Positions 21,909-34,200 of a stretch of 64,000 bases of DNA are shown in pieces. The notes under the pieces were generated by a model. It was not told the DNA's origin. It did not search any database and saw only the letters and a list, made by a program, of their open reading frames with translations. This stretch comes from Hydractinia symbiolongicarpus (lineage: Eukaryota; Cnidaria; Hydrozoa; Anthoathecata; Hydractiniidae): NCBI RefSeq assembly GCF_029227915.1, contig NC_079876.1, forward strand, positions 20,834,001-20,898,000. The letters run 5' to 3'. How positions within the stretch are numbered: the stretch's first letter is position 1; the number at the start of each line of letters is the position of its first letter. A program made the translations under genes and the position numbers.

Positions 21909-23646
21909 AGGGGAACTCCAGTAAAAATCACTTTTTTCTTTTTTGTTTTATACGTACTCAGAAAAGCATAAGAAATAAAAAAAAAAACTTACTTTACTTG
22001 TTTTTCTTATTTAAAATTGTTGCGCAAGCCTTCGCATATTCAATTTTTTTCTCATAAAAAAACAGACAGGCGCGATTTCATTTAGGACTGGACACGATTA
22101 TAAATAATGACATCACATCGTGCAGAAAGTTTAAGTGAGCGCAGAGAACGTTCATGTTAAGACCTATAGCTTACATTTAAATCGCTTTTGGTACGTAATT
22201 TACGTTTAAATCTTTAAAAAATGGTTAGTTGCTTTGCGTTTCGATGTTCCAATCGATTAGAGAAATGCAAAGAAGTAAGTTTTCACAGAATCCCGTCTGT
22301 TGTGAAAAAGAAAGAACTCAAAAATAGCTAAACAAAATACGTAGTGCAAGTGATCTACCAAGGGATCAAAGCTTTTATATTTGGTTAGCACACTTCACAG
22401 ATAGTTCTTTAAAAGAGATCTCCAGGAAATAAACCTCCATATTAAAATATTGCCACTTTGTAAAAATGCCATTTTAGCTTGTGAACGCGATCAAAGTTTC
22501 TCATTTCTTCTCATTTCATTATTTGTACTTATATCAACAGAACACAACCAAATAACATTTTGTACATTTTTTATAATAAATAAAACAACATTTTACCAAT
22601 TTCCAATACAAACACAGACAAAAAAGTTTTCTAGTTACACATGTATCTTTCGTAGCGCTCAAGTTTCTATTCTTTGTTTTTCAAAAAAGAAGCTTTTTTG
22701 ATGGAAGAACATGCCGGGGGTAAATGTACCCACTTTCTTCAATCTTTGTAACTGTTTAAGGCTACATGTAATGCTGATAATGCAGTTTCTAAAACAGCTT
22801 TGTCAAAACAACTACTTATAAGTCAGTAGCATCTGCAACACATTTATGACCTATCATAATCATAAGAATGATTTTTATTTATACAATATTAATGCCCCCG
22901 TTTTACCAACTTATCACGACCCGAACATTATTCGATCTTTCGATCACGCATTTGAATGGTCCTCCATCATGGCGAATTTTCAACGTTACATAAAATTTGT
23001 TTGCATTTGTGAGCAAAAAAGCACGTGCGGAGGAAAAATATTGCTGAATTGTGAAATACAAATAAATTGGCTTGTGAAAGTTTTCTTACTGAAGCAAATG
23101 ATAAAGTTTTTTGACGAAAAGAATGTTAAAAAAAGAGATTAAATATATTTTCTATTCCTTTAAAAATATTTTGCTAAGAACGTTACTTTGAGTCAGTAAA
23201 AGACACCTCGTCACTTTGCATCATTATTAATTTCTCCCTTGTGAGACACAAGAGGTTCGAAGTCGTGTGGCTGTAGCTTTGTAAAGTCTTTTTCATGAAG
23301 AGAATTATCCTATTCTATGTTTTCTAAGTTATAATCTTCGTCATTATTACAAGACGTCTTATCAACGAACAATGTAAACAGTAAGTAAACAAACTTTTAG
23401 AAGGTGTGCTGCTGAGCTTACGGACTTTCTGCACGATGTGACGTATGGTTATTTATTCGGACCTAGTCCTCTCGACTTTATTTTGCAAATTTTGCAAATT
23501 TATTTAAAATTGAAGATGTTCACAGACGCGATTAAGGTATAAATAAAGATTTTTAACGATTGTAAAAGGTTTATTCTGACATATTTATGTATTGTCTTCT
23601 TAAAATAACATTTTTTTCAAATATTTTTTTTCACTGGAGTGCCCCT
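21909..23646 (+). mobile_element. Kolobok-like DNA transposon, copy A (non-autonomous)
   Basis: The 1738-bp element is flanked by TTAA (21905-21908 and 23647-23650). The left end AGGGGAACTCCAGTAAAAA and the inverse of the right end AGGGGCACTCCAGTGAAAA are terminal inverted repeats. TTAA duplications, GG-containing ends and an encoded THAP domain are known Kolobok traits. It contains a short THAP relic (22221-22331). The rest is AT-rich with no intact transposase. Copies B (35510), C (45341), D (50691) and an end fragment (25402) belong to the same family. Confidence 0.82.
22221..22331 (+). pseudogene. THAP zinc-finger relic, Kolobok copy A
   Basis: The ATG frame reads MVSCFAFRCSNR, then KEVSFHRIPS, the start of a C2CH THAP DNA-binding domain (C-x4-C followed by the SFHR.P motif). 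It stops after 36 codons. The second half, including an AHF-like HF motif, lies in another frame near 22330-22420, so the domain is frameshifted. THAP domains bind transposon ends in Kolobok and P elements. Confidence 0.75.
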
Positions 23647-23650
23647 TTAA

Positions 23651-24329
23651 CCTGGCATTTTGACTCCGGGTTCCCTGACTAGTCTAAATAATAATACCAC
23701 GGAATCGCATTTTGGATTTAGTCTCTATTGTTAATTCTAAACCAATGAACCTTTTTGTTTCTTTCTTCTTCTTCCATTTCTTTTTTGGTTTTTAAACTTG
23801 TAGGATCTAACTTTATGGTGAAATCTTAGATATCTTAAACTTGATAAAGATTTTAGTCATGTCACAGGTATAATAAAACATTTCCGAAATATCGCTACAC
23901 CACAAGCAATAATATTTAATAAATTGATATGCTAAAACGTCTTTGTTTCTTTCTTATGAACGTTAATTGCAATGCGGCATTGTTAAAGTATTAATTTTCA
24001 CTTTTTGTATATTTGTACTACATGAAACATTTTGCAAGTTCAAGATAATACCACGGGATAATACCTATTTATTTTAAATAACGGAACAACATTGTAGAAG
24101 TTCTGTACAAAGCAGGCTACTGGCGACCTAGGTATAGGGAACAAAATTACACACGAACAGGAATCCGAAATCTTTTAGCCTGCAAGGGCTTTTCATTATT
24201 TTTTAAGCCTATCAGGGCGCTTTTAGAAAACTATTTTATATAAACTGAAGAATTCATTGTTTGTCCTACGAGCAGCATCAACTGTAATACCCGTAGGCTT
24301 CTGTAAACCAACCTGTCAGTCATGCTTAA
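23651..24329 (+). repeat. Repeat R4 flanking Kolobok copy A
   Basis: CCTGGCATTTTGACTCC through GCCTGCAAGGGCTTTTCATT (about 24190) corresponds in inverse to 45930-46915. No gene is seen. The remaining bases to 24329 are unremarkable and end in the TTAA target of the next element. Confidence 0.6.
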
Positions 24330-25259
24330 CCCTATTTGGTATGGGGGGGGGGGCATAAAGTGCCCGCGGCATTTTCAAAGTCTCATAACTTTTTAAATAC
24401 TGGATGAAATTCCTTAAAATTTTGTGACTTTTCCTAAATTTTAATGCACTTTCAGAAAATAAAAAAAACATATTTCCAAAAATTGTCCTGTCTATGTCAC
24501 TTTGTCCTTTATTGACAAGTTGTCATATCAAATTTTGCTGTAGTGCTGTAGTGTAAAAATAAATGTTTTCCAAACTAACCAGTTGCATAAATAGTGTGAT
24601 TATGTCTGTGATAGTGACAAAAAGTCATTATACAATATTGACATGCATACTGTGTAATTTGCAGACCGTAATGTTGGTAATTTACAGACCGGAATATTTC
24701 TATTTTCCTATTCTATATTTCCATATCTATGTCATATGATGATGTCATAGGTCATTTTAGCACATGTCAATCCAAATTGTCTTAATTAAATAGTTACTGA
24801 CATAAGTACTAATAGATATACCAAGTTTTCATCCAATCTCAAAATCGAATTTTTAAAAAAATTTATTGAAGATTTGAATTCTGATCGATTTCCATTTTCT
24901 CCTTAGAGAAATCCTTTGTCTTCATAACACCTGTAAATGTTCCTAATAATATGTTACATTCTTATATTACTTTTTTAATGACTAGTACTGTAAATAGTTT
25001 TAAAAAGGATAAAATAACGAGAATTTTCAAGAAAGACATTTTCTTTGACCATTGTCTCATTATGACGCCATCACTTCTTGTCATGACATGTCAACCCAAA
25101 TATTTTGTCACTAATTAAGTCACACCATATTGAAGCTTCCTTGTGCCAAGTTTCGTCACTTAAAACTAAACTGAACAAAAGTAACAGCCCGCGGGCACTT
25201 TCTGCCCCCCCCCCCCCCCCCATACTTACAAGGGTAAAAAAAGCCCATATCAAATAGGG
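24330..25259. mobile_element. piggyBac-like MITE
   Basis: The 930-bp element is flanked by TTAA (24326-24329 and 25260-25263). The left end CCCTATTTGGTATGGG and the inverse of the right end CCCTATTTGATATGGG form 16-bp terminal inverted repeats. TTAA plus CCCT-beginning ends is the piggyBac pattern. A G run (24343-24353) and a C run (25205-25221) sit just inside the ends, followed by inverted TGCCCGCGG/CCGCGGGCA-like blocks. No transposase is encoded. Confidence 0.78.
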
Positions 25260-25401
25260 TTAATGAACGATTACAAGTCTGCCCTATTGTAAATGTTTAA
25301 GCGTCCTTCCGTTATACCCACCTAGATAAAAACAAATTTAGTGTCTTTTCATGTGGAAAATGTTTCAGTGCCAAGTAGAGACACATGTCGGTGTTAGTTA
25401 A

Positions 25402-25440
25402 AGGGGAACTCCAGTAAAAATCACTTTTTTGATTTCCGCC
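25402..25440 (+). repeat. Kolobok-like left-end fragment
   Basis: After TTAA (25398-25401), AGGGGAACTCCAGTAAAAATCACTTTTTT matches the left end of Kolobok copy A for ~33 bp and then diverges into GC-rich GCCAGCGCCACGCGGGGCGGG. No right end is seen. Confidence 0.65.
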
Positions 25441-27849
25441 AGCGCCACGCGGGGCGGGATTTTTAAAATCGCCGGATGGAAGATAGATATATCTATATAG
25501 ATAGAGACAGCACAGAGTCTGAACGCTGCACAGCTGATTTCAGGTAGAAAAGCAACTAGAATTTGTTTGTCTAACTATTAACTTCTCTTTTTAAAGCTTA
25601 CCTCCCACTTCAAAACAACTAAATATCACTCTTATACCATTAGCATTTTTTGTCAAGATCAGGTTAAATTTAAAATATTTTTAAGTGATTAACCATTTAA
25701 ATATGGCAGGGGGAAATTGACGCAAGTGGAGAAAAATACAATCTTTAAGTTTACATTGCGTTTTTTACAATATGCCATTTTTTTTTGTTCAATACTAAGG
25801 CTGTCCTTACATGTTCGTTTGCCGTTTTCCCACTCGTAATTTTATTGCAGCTTTGAGGCATGCATAATGTAAACGTTGCACCGGCTGACATTAAAATATC
25901 AAAATAAACTTATATTTAGCTGGATGTTTTCATTATGTGTTAAAAAATTAACTCCAATTCGAGCACATGCTTATCGCAAATTAGCACCCGATGGAAACCA
26001 AGCTTTAGTGGCAAATATTTCTAGACCAATGAGAAAGCAATAAACTGGGGCGAGGGATAAGCTAGAGCTTAATATATTTAGTTATGGACTGATGCTATCA
26101 TCAGAAGATGTTGTCAGTTAAATTGTTACTTTATCTTTTATAAAACTTTAACTGTTTTTAAAATAGACTAATGTTTTTGCAGCTGACCGCTACACAACAA
26201 TCACACCAAACATTGGCACCATCTTTACTAAGTTGAAGCACGTGAGAATAAATACAATCAATTAATACCGATCATTATAAACAAATATGGCAGCTGCTTA
26301 AAGTGTGTTATTGCGGGGTGCTCTGTTGTTTTTGTTATTCATTTGTTGAAAGATTTGCTTGCAACATTTTTATTTATACTTCTAACTTTAGAGAAAATTA
26401 TTTTGAGTAAGTACAGTTTAACTCTTTGGGTTATAAATCAGTGAAATACTGGAAATATAAACAGAATGTTGAAAAATATTGCATCAAAAATTTTGTAGTC
26501 TGCAAAAAAATTGTAGGTTTTTCAGAAAATGGTAAACGAATAAGTTTTTAGGGAAAACCTAATCTATATAACTAGTCGGTAGCCCGTGAATACATCCACG
26601 GGTTCGTCGTTGTTTATTAATGCATTTTGTGTGTCTCGCTACCGCTGTTACCATTTTGCGTGACAGACAGACACAGACGGGTATTATAATATAAATAATA
26701 GATAATACAAAAGTTGTGTCCGTCTGTGCCCAGCAAAGTAAATATTGTTTTTGAAACCCTTAAAAAACTGAACCGTGGTCCCTCAACCCATTTCGGAATG
26801 AAAACGTTGATGACGTCATCACAAGTCTATTCATTTTCTTGATCAGTGTTTTCAAATTTTTACGATGAAAGCAACGAGTATACAATTTTTTTTGTTCTTT
26901 GGAGAAGAACTTTGCTGACGTCAGCAAAATTTTAAAACCTGTATCTATATCTCATTAACCGTTTGTCAAAAGCGCGTGATCCGAGACATTTTCTTGAACA
27001 GAGCTTCACGCTATACATAGATGCAATAGGTTAACAAATTCTGGATAAAGTTTTGTGTACATTGGCTGTTTTTTACTGATGTCAGGAAAAGTTTTAAACC
27101 CTTGTATCTTCTTAAGAGTTTGCAGAAAGCACATGATCATATAGTTTCTAATTTTTTTTCCTATATGGACGGGCCATTCAGGCCTTTTACGTAGAGGCGT
27201 GCAATAGCACGCTACACCTCCACACACACAAAATGGGTTAGGCGTGCTATTGATAGCACCTGCAAAATGACAAATTTTATAAGAATTTAACCAGTGCACA
27301 CACCCAAAAGCACACCTAAAATACTTGAGGGTTTTTTTTTGGCACACACTTTTGCTAACACGTATAGATACTTATACAACAGCCTAACCTGAAGACCAGA
27401 ATATGTAGGACCGGCGAATTCGTAGATTTCAACAGGCTAACTAGTATTTTGTAAACGTTTTCGAAGGTATAACTTATTTGGGAGTGGGAGGTAAGCTTTA
27501 AGTGCAAGTTTCAACAAATTTCTTCTTTTTAACTCGATTTTTTCTTATGTTGTTTATATATTTTGCCTATGTGATGCGTGAGGATGGCAAAACTGAAAAT
27601 CACAACATGTACATCACCCCACAACTCATCTCATGTCCGCCAGATTAGATAGAATACCGTGAGGACTTAATATTCTATCTAATCTGACAAACATGTGAAT
27701 TTAAACATACCTTGCCAATGAAATAAAAATTACAATGAATTTAAATTTGTGTGTGCAGCGATTTTCAAGAATATAAAATCACCGCATAAATATTTAGCCG
27801 TGAAGAAATTATGCACGCAATGAATCAGTTTTTCTTATTTTTAGGTTCG
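25441..27849. other. Non-coding AT-rich interval with repeat fragments
   Basis: Contains a short GATA/TATC microsatellite (25480-25505), a fragment with GGTAGCCCGTGAATACATCCACGGG and CAGACAGACACAGACGGGTATTATAATATAAAT (26575-26700) that looks like a repeat end, and a CACACC/GGTGTG inverted pair around 27210-27240. No open frame here is convincing as a gene. Confidence 0.45.
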
Positions 27850-27972
27850 ACATTCACAACCAACACTCGACAGAGTACAAAAAAGAAGAAACCCGACAGA
27901 GTATAAAAGCTAGATATTTAGACACAGATATTCAGAAAATCAGATATTCAGATTTATTTGGTAAACCTATTG

Positions 27973-28422
27973 ATGAACTTACTGGTGAACTTACTGAAAT
28001 TATTAAGCCCGCTAAAACTATTTGTTTTTTTTAATAATATGACAGAGGTTTCTCTAGTTTTTAAAGGTTGTTTTTCTTGGTCACACGCCACCATTGCTAT
28101 TGTGAAACCCGCGTATAGAAACTGTTGCCGTATGTTTCTTTTACTTTCCGGTAATGTTGAAACTAATCCTGGGCCTTACTCTGTTTTAAAGTCGGTACAG
28201 GGATCTTTTATTGGCACACAATATTTGTGTAATTCCCTGTTTGCGATCGTTTGGTTGGTTATTGAAAAGGTTTCTTTTTGGGACTCAGGTGATCTTGATC
28301 ATATCCTCTGCGAAGGAACAAAGTTGTACACGAGCCTAGGTTACACAAACCAGTACTTAAGTGCAAGTGACCTCCCAAAAAGTTTGACTGTTGAAAACGA
28401 GGTCATACAAACACAAGTTTAG
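27973..28422 (+). pseudogene. 2A-like motif fused to N-part of a cysteine-protease-like domain
   Basis: From the ATG at 27973 a hydrophobic N-terminus leads to FLLLSGNVETNPGP; the final Gly-Pro is encoded at 28171-28176. This fits the 2A ribosome-skipping consensus (GD/N-V/I-E-x-NPGP). Right after it, YSVLKSVQGS and LCNSL align with ILKSAQGS and CTCNALSL of the Helentron protease ORF at 55438, though about nine residues including GITAGRQ are missing. The frame stops at 28420. If functional, 2A would release the protease from a leader peptide; here the domain is damaged. Confidence 0.75.
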
Positions 28423-28611
28423 AAAATATTTCTCATATTATTTTAAATAATAGCACTACTTTACGTACATTTCATAATTCATCACATTCCGATAAAGGGC
28501 AAGGAATATTGACCATTATAAGCGGCGTTAGTTTTGCTATAATTTGGAGGCACCCACAAATTTAATTATTTGATCCTCATAGCTGAAATAGTTTTGGAAA
28601 AATAACAGAAT

Positions 28612-28851
28612 GTGGTATCAGTCCTTTTAAATTTTGATTCATTACAAGAAGTTGAAAACTACATACGCGAAATATGCGTGTCCCCTGGTCAAGGAAGGTG
28701 TCTTGAAACTCAATATTTTAAAATACTGACAACTGAACAGATAACTGATAACATTATGCTTTCCGTTCGTAGAAAGAGAATACTAGATCAAAACAAAAAG
28801 TACCGTAAATCCGAAAGAGCTTTCACGCAGGACAGATCTATGCTGCATTAA
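28612..28851 (+). pseudogene. Protease-like domain C-part and basic linker, Helentron relative
   Basis: VSVLLNFDSLQEVENYI aligns with FSVLLKFSSRKSLEQHI of the 55438 ORF, then ETQYFKI with AVQYIKI, ending in RRKRILDQNKKYRKSERA, the start of the Lys/Arg-rich linker. Only one linker unit is present against about seven in the full element. It is separated from the N-part by a deletion and stop codons. Confidence 0.7.
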
Positions 28852-28945
28852 GTCGAGTCACAAGGTTGAGGGTTTATACTTAACGGGGACATTTTCCAGA
28901 TCAGCTATTAAATCAGACACACGAGCAACCGAGCAATACAATTGT

Positions 28946-29647
28946 ATGCGAGAACACTCAAAATTGACATCAAAGGATACTGGCGTAATTAGTGAAATTT
29001 CTATCATAGTAACTTTGCTTAACACAAGATCCTACAACAAACATAAAATTGATATTAAGTCCGATCGCGTTCTCATGGAAAGTGATTTATTATGCCTAAC
29101 AGAAACTCAGATACCATTGAACTCATACTGCGACACAAAACTAGATTACTTTACTTTAATTCCAAACAACAATGTGGATAGGTTTTCTAGTCTTTTGGTT
29201 GGTCATTATGAAACTATAAAGTTGTTTAATATTGTGAAAATTTCAGGTGCAATATTTTTTAAAATGACGAAGAAAACGTTTCATAAGAATGCTGTTAGTT
29301 TTCTACTTCTCTATCGTAAAAATTCATTTAATGGAGATGAGTCATTATACGTTATTTAAAATTTTTTGGGAAACGAAATCGTTGATGTTATAGTCGGAGA
29401 TTTTAATTTAAATGCATTTAGTGAGAAAAACTATTTCCTTGATTTTCTCAACGAATATGAACAGGTTGTAACCTCCCCAACTCATATATCCGGTTCACTT
29501 ATTGACCACATCTATATCCATAAGAATGTTCTAAACACCTTTGAAGTTGATACGCTCGTCAAAAATGTATATTTCAGTAATCATGACGTAGTCAGGCTTA
29601 AACTAGGCACTTTCGGGAGTTTTAAAGCTTTGTGTAGGAGTCTATAA
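28946..29647 (+). pseudogene. AP-endonuclease-like domain, Helentron relative
   Basis: The first frame (28946-29359) contains LLNTRSYNKHK, DLLCLTETQ and SFLLLYRKN. After a break near 29359, a second frame (29366-29647) has IVGDFNLNAF, SPTHISGSLIDHIYI and FSNHD. These are the E, GDFN and SxxDH motifs of the exonuclease/endonuclease/phosphatase fold carried by Helentrons. The SLIDHIYI motif, lost in the 61-kb copy, is intact here. A small break between motifs makes it non-functional as read. Confidence 0.8.
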
Positions 29648-30109
29648 TGTTCTTGTTTTCAGAATGGCTGGGCCATTTGAAATTCAACGAGGGGTCAAAC
29701 TTCCTTCTACGATAAATAGTTCAAAAGTTATGGCTATTTTAGTATGCGTAATTGGTAGCAAAAATTAGAAAAAATAAGTGCATTCCAAGTAGAACATTTT
29801 TGGCACCAAAACGACTGTTTTTAAACTCATTTTGAGACCTTTGCTACGTGTACAATAACTTTGGTATAACTAAACATTATAGAATGAAAATTTTAGGGTT
29901 GGTAAAATTTATGCTAAGAAAGACATTTGCAATTTTTTTTTTCATATCTGACGTCATTATGCCACCATTTTTACTTTTTCCATATATGGTAAAATATACA
30001 TAACATTGGTAAAATAACGGTAAAAACTAACATGAAAATGAAAAGTAATCCTATCACGTAACTAGAAATAAGTAACTATAAACGTCACTAGAACTTAAAA
30101 GAAGAAAAC
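29648..30109. other. No recognised gene
   Basis: AT-rich DNA after the Helentron relative. It may include its 3' end, which I cannot define. Confidence 0.4.
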
Positions 30110-30780
30110 CTATAAAATTATCACGTGATATGATGTGTATTTTACAGGCCAGACTGTTAACAGAGAAAGACGGGGGTAAAACTAAAAAGAAACCAGTAAT
30201 AAATAAGCCATTGGCGAAGTTGCATTAAATTAATAAAAAAAAGAACTGTGATAAAACAGTATATAATTCAAATTACAAAAAATATCATGTGATAATATGT
30301 GTATTTTACAGACCAGACAGTTAAATAGAGAAAGACGGGGGTAAAACTAAACAGAAACCAGTTATAAATAAGGCATTGGCGAAGTTGCATTAAATTGCTG
30401 TGATAAAACAGTAATTAAAACTACAAAAAATATCACGTGATAAGGTGTGTATTTTACAGACCAGACAGTTAAATAGAGAAAGACGGGGGTAAAACTAAAA
30501 AGAAACCAGTTTTAAATAAGCCATTGTTGGCGAAGTTGCATTAAATTGAAAAAAACAGAACCATGGTAAAACAGTAATTAAAACTACAAAAAATATCATG
30601 TGATAAATATGTGTAATTTACAGACCAGACTGTTAAATTTAAAAAAGACGGGGGTAAGAACTAAAAAGGAAACCAGGTATATAAGCCATCTGCGAAGTTT
30701 GTATAGGTTAATTAACAGAATTGTGATAAAAACAGTAAATTAAACTATAAAAAATTATTGATGTTTTGCAGACCAGGCTG
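30110..30780. repeat. Tandem array of ~147-165-bp units
   Basis: Five units begin with GTGTATTTTACAGACCAGAC-like sequence at about 30134, 30299, 30446, 30611 and 30760, each with AAAGACGGGGGTAAAACTAAA, AAACCAGTT and GGCGAAGTTGCATTAAATT. Between units lies ATCACGTGATA or ATCATGTGATA, a short palindrome. The last unit is degenerate. Confidence 0.8.
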
Positions 30781-31228
30781 TTAAATACTGTAGAGAGATG
30801 GGCAAAAATCCAGAAAGAAACAAATATCAAAATCATAAAATTAAGCCAAATAAAAACTTTAATATAAAGTCATTGACATAATATAAGCATTTTATAGTCA
30901 TGCCAGAAATACCATTTTTTTTACAAAGTATATAAACACGTTTAACTGTACAACCACTGCATTCAGATGTTTGGCCAAGATATCTTGAAGTCAAATTCTA
31001 GTTAGTAATAAAAAATAGGATAGGCAGAGCGGCATATTTCAAAGAACAAAACCTCAGAACAAAATCTCATACAGTCTACAAATGCCAATACAAAACTTGT
31101 ATATACTAAAATTAAATGGACTAAAATAGACTGACTTTTTCCAATTAAAATATTATATATCAACAAAACTAATGTATACCATGTGAACATAAACTATTAT
31201 TATATACCGCATTAACGACATAAGCAAG
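30781..31228. other. 3' flank of the 31.2-34.5-kb gene
   Basis: AT-rich, with no separate gene. Several AATAAA-like words occur on the minus strand and could serve as a polyadenylation signal. Confidence 0.35.
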
Positions 31229-34200
31229 CTACAGCAATATCAAATCTCCCTTTTCAAAATCCAAAAGCAATGGAAATTTCCAAACATTATCGGGTTCAGA
31301 AGCGTACAGCACACAATACTCGGATCTTTTAACATTCTTAGCAATCTTACTTAAGCTCATAACTTTTCCCTGTTCCCAATTTACCTCATCACTTCCCTCC
31401 TCTCTAACTCGATGACGAATATCCTTTCCAACAAGTAGGTTTGGATCTGCTAGAAATTCTTTCAGAAAATTACGTTTTTGTTGCATAGTTATTTGCGACA
31501 TTCTCGCTTCTCTAATTTTGAACATAAGTTCACTTTTCTGAACAGCAACAACATTGTCACGAACATCACGAGATTTTAGCTGAGACTTTTCCACTAAAGT
31601 AGCAGGAATTTTACTAGCTCCGATGACAACTTTCAAATTTTCCAACAACTCCTCCCACGTTAAATTAATACGTTTTCCATTTTCAACTTTTGTACGGTTG
31701 TAAAATTTACCTTTACAATTCACCCCCATGACATAGCGGAAAAAATCTAACTGTGCTAATAAAACATTTCTTCGTCACTTCTCCTCAACGCCAAAAATTC
31801 CACTTTCAGCTTGATCCACAGTAATCCATGCCTGGACATTCAAAACTAAAAGATTATTAAATGTCTCAGCTTTCTTTGATGCACTTTTTTCTTCAGCTTC
31901 TCTTTTTGCTTGTTGTTTTTTTTTTAACTTTTCATGCCTTAATGATAATAAAACTTTTTTACGGTTTTCGTACTTCGATTTCATCGCATTAACTTTCGTT
32001 CTTGCATTTTCCAATAAACTTGCACGCTCTTCAACAGATTTTTCAGAAAGCCAATCTAAGGTATGATTTCTGGACCACATTGTCAAAGCTTGGAGGGTTT
32101 GAATGGAAGCATTAGGTTTTGTTCTTATAAGTAGATCCAATATTGCAAAATCACTTTCTGATGCTTTATTGGTGGTTGGGACAATATTTGCTGACTTTTT
32201 TATACTATCTGATGGACACCAATACTTTCCACCAGGCAATTGATCCACACATTGGCGTTCCAGAATAAGAAGGATTGCATGGCAAATTACCTCAAGTGCT
32301 TGTTGTGTCAGCACATCAAACTCATCATCATCAGTTTCAGTGAACAATTCGTGAAAGACTGCATCATCGTGTAGGTCAACATTATCAAAAATTGGAGTAG
32401 CGTTCAACAATGAGGAACTGTCCTGACAAAGATCAGCAAGCTTTAACTTCAGTCGTAACAAGGAAGGATTAAGGTCTAAAATACTTCTGTTTTCTTCTAT
32501 CAGACGCCACAATGGTCCAGTCAAAAGTTTATCGATTATACCTAAGGCACGGACCTCGGCTAAAAACACCTTGTTTGAAATGTCCTCTTGTACAGCTTTT
32601 AAGAGATTGTTGGGAGCTGGCCATGCACTAAGGAATGAGGCAACATGGTCCTTGTGATAATACAATGCTGCAGCATTATAAAAAAGAATGTTGAATCGAT
32701 TACCAACAAATGGAGCAAACTCAGATTGAAGGTTTTGATTTTCAAGGAACGAATTGAAATATGATGCCACACCAGCTTCATCACTCCCACGAACATGTAA
32801 AGCTTTGCAGGCAGTACGCACTAGTCGAACAGCCCCACTCTCCTTAGTTTGAAATGCGAATACTGACTCGAAATTCTCCGACAAAAGTAGTTTCTCAAAT
32901 GAATTCAAAACTTTATCAGTTTCAGAGGCAAAATTAGCCAGCAAGTGAAGTTTACAAAAAAAATTTGCCATTTCTGTCATATCAGATTTTTCAGTTTCTG
33001 CTAGGGTATCCCAGTTTTCTATAGCAGCTGGCAGTAACTGTTCTCTTAACGTTTTTAGTTGGGCATTAAATACAGGATTAATAGGACCAAGATCCGACAT
33101 GGTTGTTTTAATAGAAGTCACCAACTTCGCAAAATTATCCTCTTTTTTTCCACTAATCATAATGTCACATAAATCATCGATGGTATCAGTAAATGATTTT
33201 AACACTGTTGCAGCATCCCCTCCTGCAATCTCAGATAACCCAAATGTCAGTGTTTTTCCACTTGCTGTTGTTACTTGAAAATTTTGATAATGACGATGGT
33301 ATTTAGAAGTTCCATCGCCATGTAAGCAATTACCAACATCAATGTTATTGGAAAGCATAGCTTCAGCCACTTGAATTTGTGACACAATTAATGCCTCTTG
33401 CATTAAGCGCGATTTAACTGCATCAGAGGGTAACTTAGAAATATCCTTCTTCGCTAGTTTTGTAAGAACAACTTTTATAACATCGTTTACTTTATTCATG
33501 CTAACATTTAATGATAGCAGCTGCATGATAGTCTCCCGAATGTCATCAGAATAACGGCCACCTTCAAAGCTAACTATTTGTCCATCCTGCATCAAAGCAA
33601 CTAACTTTTCTAACTCATCATTTTCTTTTTTTAAAATTTCTAATTGTTCGGTAGCTTCTCGAAGCTCACAATGATAACTTTCTATGTCTTTGACGTTAAA
33701 CTGTCTAACATATGTATTTTTTGTGTCCACACATTTCCTGAGGTAACTTACTTTCTTCTGTAACTTGATTTTCTCGTCATTCATATCACTTACACAAAAA
33801 TCTAGCTGCGAAACACGTTCTTCAAGTAACTTCATACTACACTGCAATTCTTTTACAACCGTAACATGTTTTTCCCTCTCTTTATAAACAATATCTTTTT
33901 TCTTTTCCAGTTGTTGATCTCTATACTTTACCTTTTTATTTAAATTTCTGATGACATGGGTCTGATCTTTTTTAACAAGAAGAGCAGCAAATTTCTTTTC
34001 AATATTAGCCAGGTCATTCTCTTTCGTTTCGTACATTTTCTTGGTTTTGGCTAAGTTTTCTTCAATACCACTTTTTTGTAATATGGCCGTTTTTAAATCA
34101 ACACATGTCTCGTTCATTGCTTGGAGAAGAGTATGGTACTCATTTTCTAACTCCTCCAAGGATTCCAGTTTCCTTTTCATGGTTTTGTTCTCACTTTTTA

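Larger units (their letters stand above)
27850..29647 (+). mobile_element. Internally deleted Helentron relative
   Basis: The order is 2A-like motif, protease-like domain, then endonuclease, all matching parts of the Helentron at 55.4-61.5 kb. The complete Rep/helicase section between protease C-terminus (28851) and endonuclease (28946) is missing. It is a deletion derivative that depended on a full element. A TATAAAAG lies at 27902-27909 before the first ORF. The true ends are not defined. Confidence 0.7.

Noticed and set aside
22846-23142. 98-codon ORF in Kolobok copy A
   Set aside because: The copy B equivalent (36421-36693) differs in frame and ending, and no transposase motif is present.
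27006-27347. 113-codon minus-strand ORF
   Set aside because: It crosses repeat fragments and CACACC-rich low-complexity DNA; no domain is seen.
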